A stretch of 64,000 nucleotides of DNA from Anniella stebbinsi (taxonomy: Eukaryota; Chordata; Lepidosauria; Squamata; Anniellidae): contig JARDYH010000002.1 of assembly GCA_029215795.1 (NCBI GenBank), forward strand, positions 200,182,310-200,246,309, written 5' to 3'. The notes under the pieces are model-generated. The model did no database searches. It had not been told where the DNA came from and saw only the letters and a program-made list of their open reading frames with translations. The position numbers were made by a program, and so were the translations under genes. Positions 44,933-54,762 of the stretch are shown here, piece by piece (the stretch's first letter is position 1; each line of letters begins with the position of its first letter).

Positions 44933-47452
44933 ATGAAATGCGGCTCTAAGGTGCGCCTTGGCTGAGGTGGCTCTGTCTCTTCATTAAGGAGAGATGCTGT
45001 TGCTGCTGGGAGCAGTTCTGGGGTGGCTGTTTCTCCCCTCGTGAAAATCAAGTGCAAGTCTGCCTTTTTTGCACTGAAGCAGGCAGAGGCACCAGCAGCG
45101 CCTTCTGAAAGGTCTGCCCGCAGGGCCCTCTTTGAAGAGCCACTTCCAGAGGCCGGTGGCAGCAGCCTTGGAGTAGGAGTAATACCATCTCCTGCTCCAG
45201 TGGTTGAGGCGGGGAGCCTGGTGCTCAGGGATCTGTTCCCTGAAATCACTGAGATGAAGCAGCCGGTGGTTGAGGTTGAAGAGGAACAGCAGCAGGCAGA
45301 AGTGACTCCCTTGCCACTCTCCACCCAAACCTCTTCTTCGAGGCCTTCTACCCCTGCTCCTGCAGCGGCACCCCAGAGTCCAGGCACTGGCGGTGCTGAT
45401 GAGCAGACTGGCTCACCCCACAAGCGGAGCAGCATGGTGTGGGAGCACTTTGAGGAGGCTGTGGATCCTCTCTTTGCTGTATGTCGGCATTGCAAGGCCA
45501 CCATCAGGAGGGGGGGAAAACTGGCACATCTCACCACCTCCAACATGCGCTACCACCTCCAGAGGAACCACTATGTGCTCCTGCTTGGGAGAGAGGTGGG
45601 CACCTCCCAGGTGAGTGGTGGCACAAAGGTCAAGCAGAAGGCTCCTGCTGCATCTCCATCTCCCATCCCCAAGCATCTTCGGCAGACCACCATGGATGAC
45701 CTGAGGTGGGGGAAGTATGGGACCATGCGTTGGAGGTTTCCAGTGCCCAAACAGCTCACCAACTGCATTGGTGAGATGGTGACTTTGGGTGTCCAGCCAT
45801 TCAGCCTTGTGGACAATGCAGGGTTCAAGAGGCTGATGGCTATGGTGGTCCCATACTATAAGCTGCTGTCTCGCACCACACTTAGCAGGCGTGTGGTGCC
45901 CTCCCTGTACCGGGCATGCAGGGAGTTGGTGATGGGTCGGCTGTGCCCGGCAAAGGCACAGAAGGTGCACTTCACCACTGACATTTGGTCCAGTGAGGGC
46001 AGAGCGCACGCTTACCTGTCCCTGACGGCTCACTGGTGGGGAGCCACAGGGAAGGAAGTATCCATCACTTGTGGGACTGGGAAGGAGGGCTACAACTGGG
46101 CCCTCCTTCATATCGAAGTCCTGGACCAGTCCCAAATGGCAGTGGAGATCACCGAGGCCATTAACCGCATGGTGGAGGGGTGGCTGTCTGGGCATCAGCA
46201 TACCCGTGGTTATATGGTCATGGACGGGGGAGCCAATATGGTCAGGGTGGTGCTTGAGGGCAGTTTTGAGGGGGTCCACTGCATCACCCACATCTTCAAC
46301 CTCGTAGTGAGGGGTGGGCTTGGCATGGGGAGTAGCATCAGCGACCTTCCCTCTCCCATGCCAGCAGTGTGCAATGTCCTGGACAGCTGTTGGAGGGTGG
46401 CTGGACACTTCCACCACAGTGTCAAAGGAAGTCAGTTGCTGCGGGAGAAGCAGGCGGAGTTGGATCTCCCGCAGCACAGGCTCCTTCAGGACATGGCCAC
46501 ATGCTGGAACTCTACCTACCTCATGCTTGAGCGTATGGTGGAGCAACAGCGTGCTGTGCATGAAATGTGCAGGGTCGGGGACATAGGTATCCAGGCACCA
46601 CTGGCCAGGTAGCAGTGGGATACCATGTCGCATCTGGTGATGGTCCTCAAGCCCTTCCTTGAGGCCACAGAGACCCTCAGAAACAGCACCGCCCTCCTCA
46701 GCCAGGTGATCCCTGTGGCCAGGCATCTCCAGACCAAGATGCAGCAGTTTCTGGAGGCTGGGGATCCCATCACCGGAAGGCACTTCTCGCAAGTTGTGCG
46801 GGAAGTGGTTCACAGGCTGAAGGCAGGACTAGTTAAGAGGATGGAGCCCATTATGAAGGACAGGATCTACATCTTGGCCACAATGTGTGATCCTTGGGTT
46901 AAAGACAGCGTATGCGATGCCAAGTGTAGGCTGGGGTGGGTGGAATTGCTGATGGGGGAAGCTCGGGCTGCCCGGGAAGTCAGGCTTGGTCAGGCAGCGG
47001 CGGAAGAGGAGGCCACGGCTTCCCGGGTCAGCAGTCCCTGCAACAGCAGCAGAAGCAGCATCCCTCCCAGCAGGACCAGCAGAGGCCTTGGGTTCTGGGC
47101 AAATGCCCTACAGGAAGTGGTTGATGAGGCAGGCGACCAACCCAGCTGTCAGGATGACACTACAACTGCTGTGCAGCATTACCTGGCAGAAGCCAAGGAG
47201 AACATCTCCATCAAACCCCTGGCCTACTGGTCATCGCGGAGCCAGATGTGGCCAGATCTGGCTCGCTTGGCCCGAGATAGGCTGAGCTGCCCGCCGACCA
47301 GTGTTCCAAGCGAGTGGGTGTTCTCGATGGCGGGCGACGTCATGACACCCCACTGCTCTCGCTTGGACGCTGAGTTAGTGGAGCAGCTCGTCTTTCTCAA
47401 AGCGAACCTGCCCCTGCTGGGATACCCCACCCTCAAGCCCTCTGGGGAGTGA
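44933..47452 (+). pseudogene. hAT transposase, BED zinc finger type, two in-frame stops
   Basis: DNA transposase of the hAT superfamily (DNA cut-and-paste). The frame opens at an ATG (44933), meets TGA at 44963-44965, then runs open to TAG at 46610-46612 and on to a final TGA at 47450, 840 codons in one frame with no frameshift. Counting residues from 45023: a BED-type finger with C154, C157, H178 and H183 (CRHC, YHLQRNH); the first catalytic Asp at 320 (HFTTDIWSS, bases 45980-45982); the second at 401 (VMDGGANM); CITHIFN at 420; TCWNSTYLMLERM near 493. After the TAG come PFLEATETL, whose Glu is the likely third acidic residue, and the C-terminal dimerisation region (YWSSRSQMW to SEWVFSMAGD). 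Both stops are explained by one C-to-T change (CGA, CAG). Host ZBED-type genes are the alternative, but terminal repeats and the neighbouring structure favour a transposon copy. Confidence 0.92.
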
Positions 47453-48112
47453 GAGACCTTCCTTTCTGCTCCACTTTTTAAAAATTATTTTTATTTGCTG
47501 TTTTTACAGCTCAATAACTCAACTCTGTTTGCAGGATTCCTTGGTATCCTGTTTCTCCTACCATAACCTAGTATATTGAGGGGTTGCTAAGCATCTCACG
47601 CAGACTATGCTTTAGTCCCACCTTCATCTGTCTGCCTGACTGCCTGCCAGTTTGCCACCTTTGTGAGGTAACTGGATATTTAGATCAAGGCCCTGAGTTC
47701 TATGGCTTACTTGTGCATCATGCTAGCAACTGGCACTCCACCCGCATCTGCCAGCCAGTTCGCTGCTCTTGTGAGGTAGCTGGATTTCTGGGTCAAGGTC
47801 TTGAGTTCTATGGCTTACTTGTGCACCGTACTAGCAACTGGCACTCCACCTGCATCTGCCCATCTCCATCTGCCTGGATCAGCTTACAACTCCCTGCCTG
47901 CACAGGTATGGCCTTCCTCCTCCTCCCATCAGTGAGAGACTGCCAAAACATCCCTCACACCTTGACTTTTTGATTTGGGACACTGCTCCAGCCAATGTGC
48001 CCACCTCTGGGCAAAAGAACAGCCTGCCTGATTGACTGAACCTGCCTGCATCTGCCCACCTGAGATCTGTGCCCAGGAAGCGTGCGTTGGCTTGACATCT
48101 GGCTGATTCATG
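47453..48112. repeat. 3-prime region of the hAT: duplicated 110-bp block
   Basis: The block gttctatggcttacttgtgc with ctagcaactggcactccacc and gtgaggta(a/g)ctggat occurs twice (about 47641-47750 and 47751-47870), with C-rich ctgcctgc filler. Noncoding. Confidence 0.7.
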
Positions 48113-48564
48113 GTAAGTCGGACTACCTGGCCCACCTTGCAGGGCTGCTGGTAGCCTTTAAAATCAGACAAGGATGTGCAGCCTGAGAGTAAATCAGGCA
48201 GCATGAGCGGGGATGGACTTCCTCTGGATTCCTCCAGGGAACCACTCACTCATTGGTTTTTTTTCTTTTTCATCTCTTTTTTCAGGTATAGCCTCCTGAG
48301 CCTGGCTTCCTGAGGCCTTCAGCCTGACTGCCTGACTGAAGAACCTTCCTTCCTGCATCTTCTGTGCCTACCTGTGCCTGGCTCCCTGCATCCACGTCTA
48401 GCTGATTCATTTTTGGGGTAAGTAAGTTGTACTGGGCCTGCCTTGCAGGGGTGGTTGCCATAGCTTTAAAAAAAAATTAAGGATTTGCTGCCTGAGTGAA
48501 ACAGGCTGCATGGGCGTGGTGGGCTTCCTCCAGGGAACCAGGGAAGAACTCACTCATTGACTTG

Positions 48565-48920
48565 GGCTGCCTCTACATGAGAGGTTTAAAGCTCTTTCAA
48601 GTCTCATTAAATGTTTTACCTCTACATGAGCGGAGTGCAAATCGGGAGTTGAGGTGTGTTATCTATCCGATTATGCGCATTATTGAATGCGCGTTAAATA
48701 GCAAGTTTTATTTTGCTGCGGCCGTAAAAGCGCATTTTGACTATGTGAACAAGCGATTCTCCGCATTAACTACTTCTAAAGCGCATTTCAAACAACCGGT
48801 AAGGCCACCAGTTGTGCACTCAATTAGCTCCTGCATACAGTCATTTACCATAAAGTGCTTCCGAGAAGATGCGCATAATCGGAGAACCAGGCATCAAACC
48901 GAATTCTTGTAGATGGGGTC
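48565..48920. mobile_element. MITE-D copy 2 (356 bp), nested in the hAT
   Basis: Ends GGCTGCCTCTACATG and TGTAGATGGGGTC. TTG flanks both sides (48562-48564, 48921-48923), also readable as CTTGG. The plus strand corresponds to the minus strand of the 36970 copy (cgcgttaaatagc, ttttattttgctgcggccg, gtgaacaagcgatt, gatgcgcataatcgg). The 138-codon ORF starting at 48496 and running through it is not a gene. Confidence 0.85.
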
Positions 48921-49021
48921 TTGGTTTTTCTTTTTCATCTCTTTTTTTCAGGTGCAGCCTCCTGAGACTGAGACTGACTGCCTGACTGAAGAAGAACTTT
49001 CCTTCCCGCATCTTCTGTGCC

Positions 49022-49183
49022 CACCTTTGCCTGCTGCCCACCTGTGCCAGCATTTGCCCACCTGAGTCTGCTGGCCACCCTTGCCTGCTGCCCGCCTGTG
49101 CCGGCATTTGCCCACCTCAGTCTGCTGGCCACCTTTGCCTGCTGCCGGCCTGTGCCAGCAGTTGCCCACCTGAGTCTGCTGGC
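49022..49183. repeat. 54-bp minisatellite, three units
   Basis: Three head-to-tail 54-bp units beginning cacctttgcctgctgcc, cacccttgcctgctgcc and cacctttgcctgctgcc. Because 54 is a multiple of three, it generates repetitive ORFs on both strands that I do not consider genes. Confidence 0.9.
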
Positions 49184-49945
49184 CACCCCAACCTGCCTGC
49201 CTGCATCTTCCTACCTGCCTGGCTGCTGCCTTTGCCCGGGAATCGTCTGGCTCGACGTCTGACTGGTAAGTCGTACTGGTCCTGCCTTGCAGGGCTGCTT
49301 GTAGTACTGCCTTTATTACGTGTGGTTTAAAAATCTAGCTTTGCTTGGAGGAGATGCAAAGTAAACTCCCTCATCTTGAACATGCTATATTACATGAGTG
49401 CACTAGTCCCCTAAGCTCCCCAACTTTAAGGACTAGCTCTTTAAAAATGAGGATTTCTCTCAGCAGCAGCTTACCACCAGAAAAAAACCATGTATGTGTT
49501 GTTGAGAGAGCTTACTTCTGAGTAACAACTGCAGATGTGCATCTGAAATTGTGCACAGATGAGTCCCCTCAAGGCCATCTGTGTGAGATGCCCATGAGTA
49601 CTGGACGTCTCTTGAAAAAGGAGCACTTATGCCACCTGAAGCAGTGTATTTTTGACAACTTACTTCCAAGTAACACTTGCACCGATTGTTCTGTAATTTG
49701 GGACACATGACTAACAACACTCAGTCTGCACTGTGACCAAGTTTCGTATCTGTAACTTGGAAAATTAAGAAGTTTTAGGCCTTTCAGACTCAAAAGCAAC
49801 TCTCTCTAGGGCAAAATGTAGAAACGATATGATATCGTATTTCTGATAATTATCAGTAATACGATACGGATCACCTACGATATTATTGGAGACGATAATT
49901 TTTTTGGTCCGAAATTCCGATAATGATACGATACAATAATTTCAG

Positions 49946-50159
49946 GCGTGCACAGTTTAATTCTCCTAATACTCCCAAACACATGTTCCTACATATGCAA
50001 GTCCAGACGCTTGTGGGTTGGACAACCCTCCTGTGGGTTGACTAACTGCATGGAATGGGATGGGTGGCTGCAGCTTGAAGAAACTGGGGAAAATGAGGGA
50101 TCCCTTCCCCCTTGCATCAGGGACAGTTAACCTAAGGGTGTCTTTAGATAAAAGCTTTT
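49946..50159. other. Flank of the hAT
   Basis: Nothing recognised. Confidence 0.4.
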
Positions 50160-51009
50160 GATTTTTTGAATGGAAGCTCTTTTTATTTCCATCCTAAGCT
50201 GGAATATTAATGTAAATTCTACACCACCCATTGAAATGACATATTCCACTATGCCGTGTCAGCTCTCCAAAGCCTTAATGCTTGTGGTCATCAGATGTGT
50301 TATCCTAACCGGCCTTAATTCCCAAGCCCAGCTTCTGGAAACTGCTGCTTGAGATTTATGATGCCCTCTCCCCTGATTGCAACAGAGATAATTGGAAAGG
50401 CACATGTACCAACTTCCAGTGTGTTTTTGAAATCCCCTGAGCACCTCCAATTAGAAAACAACTTTTTGACTTAATATCCTTCAATTGTTAAAAACTTGCG
50501 TCACTGAGAGATTGCAGAAAAATGTGGAGGTCCCAGCACATTGGCATCTGATTGTGAGGGGATGTGATTGTTCCACATTTAGACTGGAAAGGGTTAGGAA
50601 CTCCGCTTCCCAATGTGCTTAATGAATAAAAAGAAAATTGGACCCTTGAGCCAGAGTCAATGATCTAACTGAGTGAAAAATGTTTGCAGGTTAACAAGGG
50701 CAACTGTTCCTTGCTGCAATTCCCACTGGGGATGAATGACAAAAAAGGCCAATAAACCTCAGACTTGGCATTATTTATTAACCTGTTTTCTTCCTAGAAA
50801 ATAGATGTTACATTAGATCTTGGAAGACATAAATTTTTCAAAATGAGGTCTTTGGCAAAGGGAAGAGTCATTAACAAACAAATTCACCCTGCTTGTGAAG
50901 CTGCCAAAATTAACACTTTGCTCGCGACTAATAGGACTACTTCAGATGAAGGCAGTTTAAAGATTTCAGCATTTACCACTTGCTTCAATGTGATGATGCG
51001 GCATTTCAT
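50160..51009. other. Repeat-free block, candidate conserved noncoding DNA
   Basis: About 850 bp with no recognised repeat and no convincing ORF. It contains TAAT-type and GATA-like words (ctggaatattaatg, gagataattgg, gtcattaacaaac). Its texture resembles vertebrate conserved noncoding elements, but this is only an impression. Confidence 0.3.
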
Positions 51010-51800
51010 CAAAATCTGGAATATTTATTGTATTATAGTATACTTAAGCATTTGTATGCTACTTTCCCACTTTACAGCCCAGAACAAGTAAAAATAATTA
51101 AAATCTGTACAATTTAAAAAAGACAAATAGCATTAAATATGCAACAAACAATAAGCAGCAATCAGTCAAACAATGAGGCAGCTATTGAAAACAAAAATTA
51201 AAAACCAACAGTGAAGATTACTAGTCAAGAGCACAGTAACACAGTGAAATCTAACAATGTGTTAGTTCTGGCTCTTGGTTTTTAAATGCTATTTTTAGTG
51301 ATGAGATGTATTATTGTTATGTATCTGTGTCATTCTGTTCTTTGCTTGTTATGTTTTGTTAGCTGCTTTGAGCAACTCCATTGGAGGAGGGAAAGTGGGT
51401 TATTTTTTTACTATAAATAGGCAAACGACAAGAGTTTAACCATTGAAATCCCTGATCTACAGGATGCTCTTAAATTTGTGCTTAAATGGTGCTAGTGTAG
51501 GTAGTTCCCAAAATTGTCTTGGAACATTCCATAGACAGAGTAACACTATTGAGAAAGCTCTCTACATGGTTGCTACCCACTTGATCTCTGAAAGTGGGGG
51601 GGGGGCATTAGTAGAAGAGTCTCCATTGAAGATCTCAGACAAAGTTCTTGTCTCCCACATGCACAGTGTCCTGCCTGTTGCAGAAGGGATGAGGCTCCTA
51701 GCCAGCCACATTAACGTCATATCATGCACATCAGACAATTAGGTGGTAGAATCTGGCCAGAGATTAAAGGTCAGAAAGGCCATCTCCCATTTGCCAGTAT
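51010..51800 (-). repeat. L2/CR1-type LINE remnants
   Basis: The minus-strand blocks cattccatagacagagtaac and gagaaagctctct near 51530 correspond to the cacattccacagccagg and agagaaggccctt blocks of the LINE at 56.6 kb. A plus-oriented tail (gctgctttgagcaactcc) sits at about 51360, so at least two fragments overlap here. Confidence 0.5.
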
Positions 51801-52035
51801 TCAGCATTGAACGCCTACCGATATGATAACAAGGGCAGCCTGTATGATTGCTTTTGAAGCTGAGTAGAATTCCCACCACCACCTGTAATCCTGATTGGCT
51901 ATGGATTCACCATTCCTCAGAGTGCCTCAGAGAGTTTTGCTTATTATGTGAATAGTTAGCTAGCAAAGTCCCTCACCAAAGATTCCTGATCAAATGTACC
52001 AGCCATGAAATAAGATTAGAGGTCCTCTTATGAAT

Positions 52036-52236
52036 CAGTATCTGGTTAAAGAAAAAGAAGAAAGTAGGAATAAATGGCAAATTCTCCCAATAGAGGAATT
52101 AAAATAGTGGACTCCCACAGGGATCTGTATTAGTGCCAATGTTTTTCAACTTGTTCATAAATGATATGTAATCAGGAGTGAGCAGTGAGGTGGCCGAGTT
52201 AGCTGATGACACTAAATTGTTTAGGGTGGTTAAAAC
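52036..52236 (+). pseudogene. CR1-type LINE ORF2 remnant, 5-prime part
   Basis: The plus strand reads SGLPQGSVLVPMFFNLFIND and then LADDTKLFRVVK, which are RT core motifs: the PQG block and the catalytic (F/Y)ADD box, here LADD at about 52199-52210. A stop lies between them and the frame is broken upstream. The remnant is cut by the hAT-N insertion at 52237. Confidence 0.75.
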
Positions 52237-53202
52237 TAGGGGTGTCCATGGACCCCCCAAATCGGATCGGAATCAGAACCGGAACTGGAACCGGTGCCTC
52301 AGATCGGATCGGAGGTTTCCCGGTTCAGTCTCGAGCCGATTCCGATCTGAAAATCGGACGTCCAATTTTTGGATCGGACACCATTTTATGTGTTTTTGCC
52401 ATAGGCTTACATTGCAGGAAAGAAAGCTTTCCCCCAATGCAAGCCTATGTCGAAAACATGGGGGCAGGTGAGTGGGGACCTAACTCCCCCTCCCCCCTCC
52501 CTGTACCTCCCCCCCACTCATGCTCCTTACCTGCCAGGGTGCCCAATTCCGTCCGCTGGTCCTTTCTACTGAGAAACAGGCTTCACGGCCTGCCTCTCAG
52601 TAGCACGCCGGGTGCATGGCGCGCTACTGAGAGGCAGGCCGTGAAGCCTGTTTCTCAGTAGAAGGGACCAGTGGACAAAAGCAGGCACCCCAGCAGGTAA
52701 GTGGGGCCCTCCCCCTCCCCCCCACTCATGCTCCTTAACTGCCGGCGTCCCGTGCTGCCATCCGCTGCTTCCGTACTACTGATAAGCAGGCCTTGTGGCC
52801 TGTTTATCAGCAGTACAGAAGGAGTGGAAGGCAGTGCGGGATGCCGGCAGGTAACAGGAGACCTCCCCCTCCCTTCCCCCTCCCTCCACTCATGCTCCTT
52901 ACCTGTTGCCTACTCACAGGCTTCACCCGGCGTGCAAGGCCTGTTTCTCAGTAGTACAGAAGCAGCAGGCAGCAATGGACGGCAGCAAGGAGGCAGCAGG
53001 TAAAGAGCACGAGTGGGGGGAGGGGGGGAGGAGGTCCAAGGTCCGATCCTCTGATCTTTTCCATTCCAGATCGGGTCCTTTCAGATTGAATCAGTTGAGA
53101 TCGGACGATCCAGATGCTCGGATCGAAATCAGATAATTTTATCTGATTTTGGCCAGATTGGGTCCGGATCGTAGATCAGACCTGATCCGGTGCACACCCC
53201 TA
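52237..53202. mobile_element. Non-autonomous hAT-N, copy 4 (966 bp), inside a LINE
   Basis: Ends TAGGGGTGTCCATGGACC and GTGCACACCCCTA. A perfect 8-bp duplication GTTAAAAC lies at 52229-52236 and 53203-53210. The interior has two GC-rich palindromes (about 52558-52670 and 52765-52825), the cttacctg/caggtaag pair, and the cataggcttacattg versus aatgcaagcctatg inverted pair. The 151- and 100-codon ORFs are not supported as genes. Confidence 0.95.
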
Positions 53203-54070
53203 GTTAAAACAAAAATGATTATGAGGAGCTCCAAAATGATTTCTCCAAGCTGAGAGGGTGGGCATCCAAATGGCAGATGCGGTTCAATGTAAGCAAGCAT
53301 ACAGTGATGCACACTGATGCAAATAAATAAATAAATAAATAAATCCCAACTTCAAGTATAATCTGATGGGATCTGATCAGCCAAGAAAGAAATCTTGGGG
53401 TTGTTGTGATGGGCAGCTTAATGAAAATGTTGATCAAGTGTGCGACTGCAGAATTAGGAAAGGAATTGAGAAAAGAACTGCCAATATCATACTGCCTTTA
53501 GACAAACCTATGGTGCAACCACACTTGGAATACTGTGGCAGGTATTGTAGAGCGGGAAAAGTGCAGAAAAGGGTAACCAAAATTATCAAGGGATTGGAGC
53601 AACTCCCCTATGAGGGAAGGTTACAACAGCAGGGATTGTTTAGCTTGGAAAAAAGGCCAGTAAAATAGAAGTATACAAAATTCTACATGGTGTGAAGAAT
53701 GTGGATAGGGACACATTTTTCTCCCTCTCTCATAATACTAGAACCCGGGGTAATCTCATCAAGCTGATTTGGTGGGAGATTCCAGACAGATAAAAGGGAG
53801 GGCTTCTTCACACAGCACATAATTAAACTATGGAAGTCATGACCACATAACATAGTGATGGTCACCAATTTGAATGGCTTTAAAAGGGGGTTAGACAAAT
53901 TCCTGGAGGAGAAGGCTATCAATGGCTGTATGCTACCTCCAGTATCAGAGGCAGTATGCCTAGGTGCACCAGGTGGGAGGATGCTGTTGCACTCATGTCC
54001 TGCTTGTTGGCCACTGTGTGAACAGAATACTGGTCTAGATGGACCTTTGGTCTGATCCATCATGGCTTAA
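53203..54070 (+). pseudogene. CR1-type LINE ORF2 remnant, 3-prime part and tail
   Basis: Continues the interrupted RT: YEELQNDFSKLRGWASKWQ (the post-ADD block), MVQPHLEYCGRYC, LEQLPYEGRLQQQGLFSLEK and NTRTRGN, all resembling the CR1/L2/L3-type ORF2 C-terminus. Several stops and frameshifts are present, and an (AAAT)n run sits at 53321-53344. The 3-prime UTR (gttggccactgtgtgaacag, ctggtctagatggacc, ctgatccatcatgg) ends near 54070 before a (TC)n run. It gives the orientation of the LINE ends at 3.3, 54.6 and 62.9 kb. Confidence 0.8.
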
Positions 54071-54079
54071 ATTATGTTT

Positions 54080-54091
54080 GCTCTCTTTCTC

Positions 54092-54128
<37 letters not shown>
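54080..54128. repeat. (TC)n microsatellite
   Basis: About 24 units, interrupted once, directly after the LINE tail. Confidence 0.95.
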
Positions 54129-54130
<2 letters not shown>

Positions 54131-54540
54131 CTTTATTAAACAAGTCACAAGCAGGGACCCAAGAAGGGGAGAGCTGAGGGACTTAGAGTCTCACTTCAAA
54201 TTAGCCAGGTGGAGCTGAGTCCTATCCCCTCACCCCCAGGTGATTAGGCAAACAAATAAACAAGCTCCTACTGTTGTAATCAAGGTTTATTATTCAGTCA
54301 ATTAATTCAATGCATGTGTCCTGTCCCACCACAAAAAGTAGTCTTGAAGCAACTTACAGAACTCCAGAACTCCATGGTTACTATACCAGGGGTACCCCCC
54401 AATTAATATAAACCATAGTCAGTACAATACTATCAACAAAAATAAATACCATAAATACATAATATAAAAAAAATGCAATATGAAAGGTGTTTATCCAGAA
54501 ATACACAAAATCTCCATCTGCTCACAGCCTAGAATGAACA
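54129..54540. other. Unassigned DNA
   Basis: No confident element. The words ctgttgtaatc at 54272 could be the left end of the LTR-like block that follows, but support is weak. Confidence 0.35.
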
Positions 54541-54762
54541 TCACATAAGAAGAAACCCACAAGCAGGACATAAGTGAAACAGCACCTTCCCACTCACAAG
54601 CATAACATAAATGAAATAGCACCTTCCCACTTATGTTCCCCAGCAATAGTTGTACATAGATATACTGCATATAGTCATAAGCACTATTAGCCATTGTTAG
54701 CCTTCTCCTCCAGGAATTTGTCCCATCCTTCTTTAATGCTACCCAAATTGGTTTCAGGATCA
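54541..54762 (-). repeat. LINE 3-prime-end fragment
   Basis: cacataagaagaaacccac, caagcaggacataagtg, gttccccagcaatagttg and cattgttagccttctcctcc match the minus strand of the 53.8-54.07 kb LINE tail. Part of the segment is duplicated (acagcaccttcccac twice). Confidence 0.7.

Larger units (their letters stand above)
48113..49315 (+). repeat. Intron-like tandem modules in the hAT 3-prime region
   Basis: Three modules start with a donor-like gtaagt/gtaag (48113, 48418, 49266), each followed by a ccttgcaggg(c/g)tg block. Two modules end in a polypyrimidine tract plus CAG (48285 and 48951), just before tagcctcctgag or cagcctcctgag. The second module is lengthened by the nested MITE at 48565. Whether these are real introns is unknown. 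Confidence 0.65.
44192..49945 (+). mobile_element. hAT transposon, near full length (about 5.75 kb)
   Basis: The left end begins CAGGGATGTGTATCG. Both ends carry clusters of ATCG words (tgatacgatat, acgatacgatac, agacgataa) at 44203-44345 and 49822-49938. The element encloses a transposase frame, a repetitive 3-prime region and a nested MITE. The right terminus is placed near 49945 (a CAG) but is not certain: the inverted match begins only at GTATCGTATC and no 8-bp duplication is visible. The (AT)n run at 44797-44839 and the pyrimidine tract after it lie in the 5-prime region. Confidence 0.85.

Noticed and set aside
44773..45546. 257-codon minus-strand ORF
   Set aside because: It runs through the (AT)n/CT tract and antisense to the transposase N-terminus; low-complexity Ile/Tyr and Arg/Glu repeats show it is an artefact.
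45413..46813. 466-codon ORF on the minus strand
   Set aside because: It is the antisense of the hAT transposase coding region, whose GC-rich codons leave the opposite strand open. It has no domain signature of its own.
44184..49953. 8-bp target duplication for the large hAT
   Set aside because: atttataa before CAGGGATG on the left has no counterpart after any candidate right end (gcgtgcac or tttaattc), so I do not claim one.
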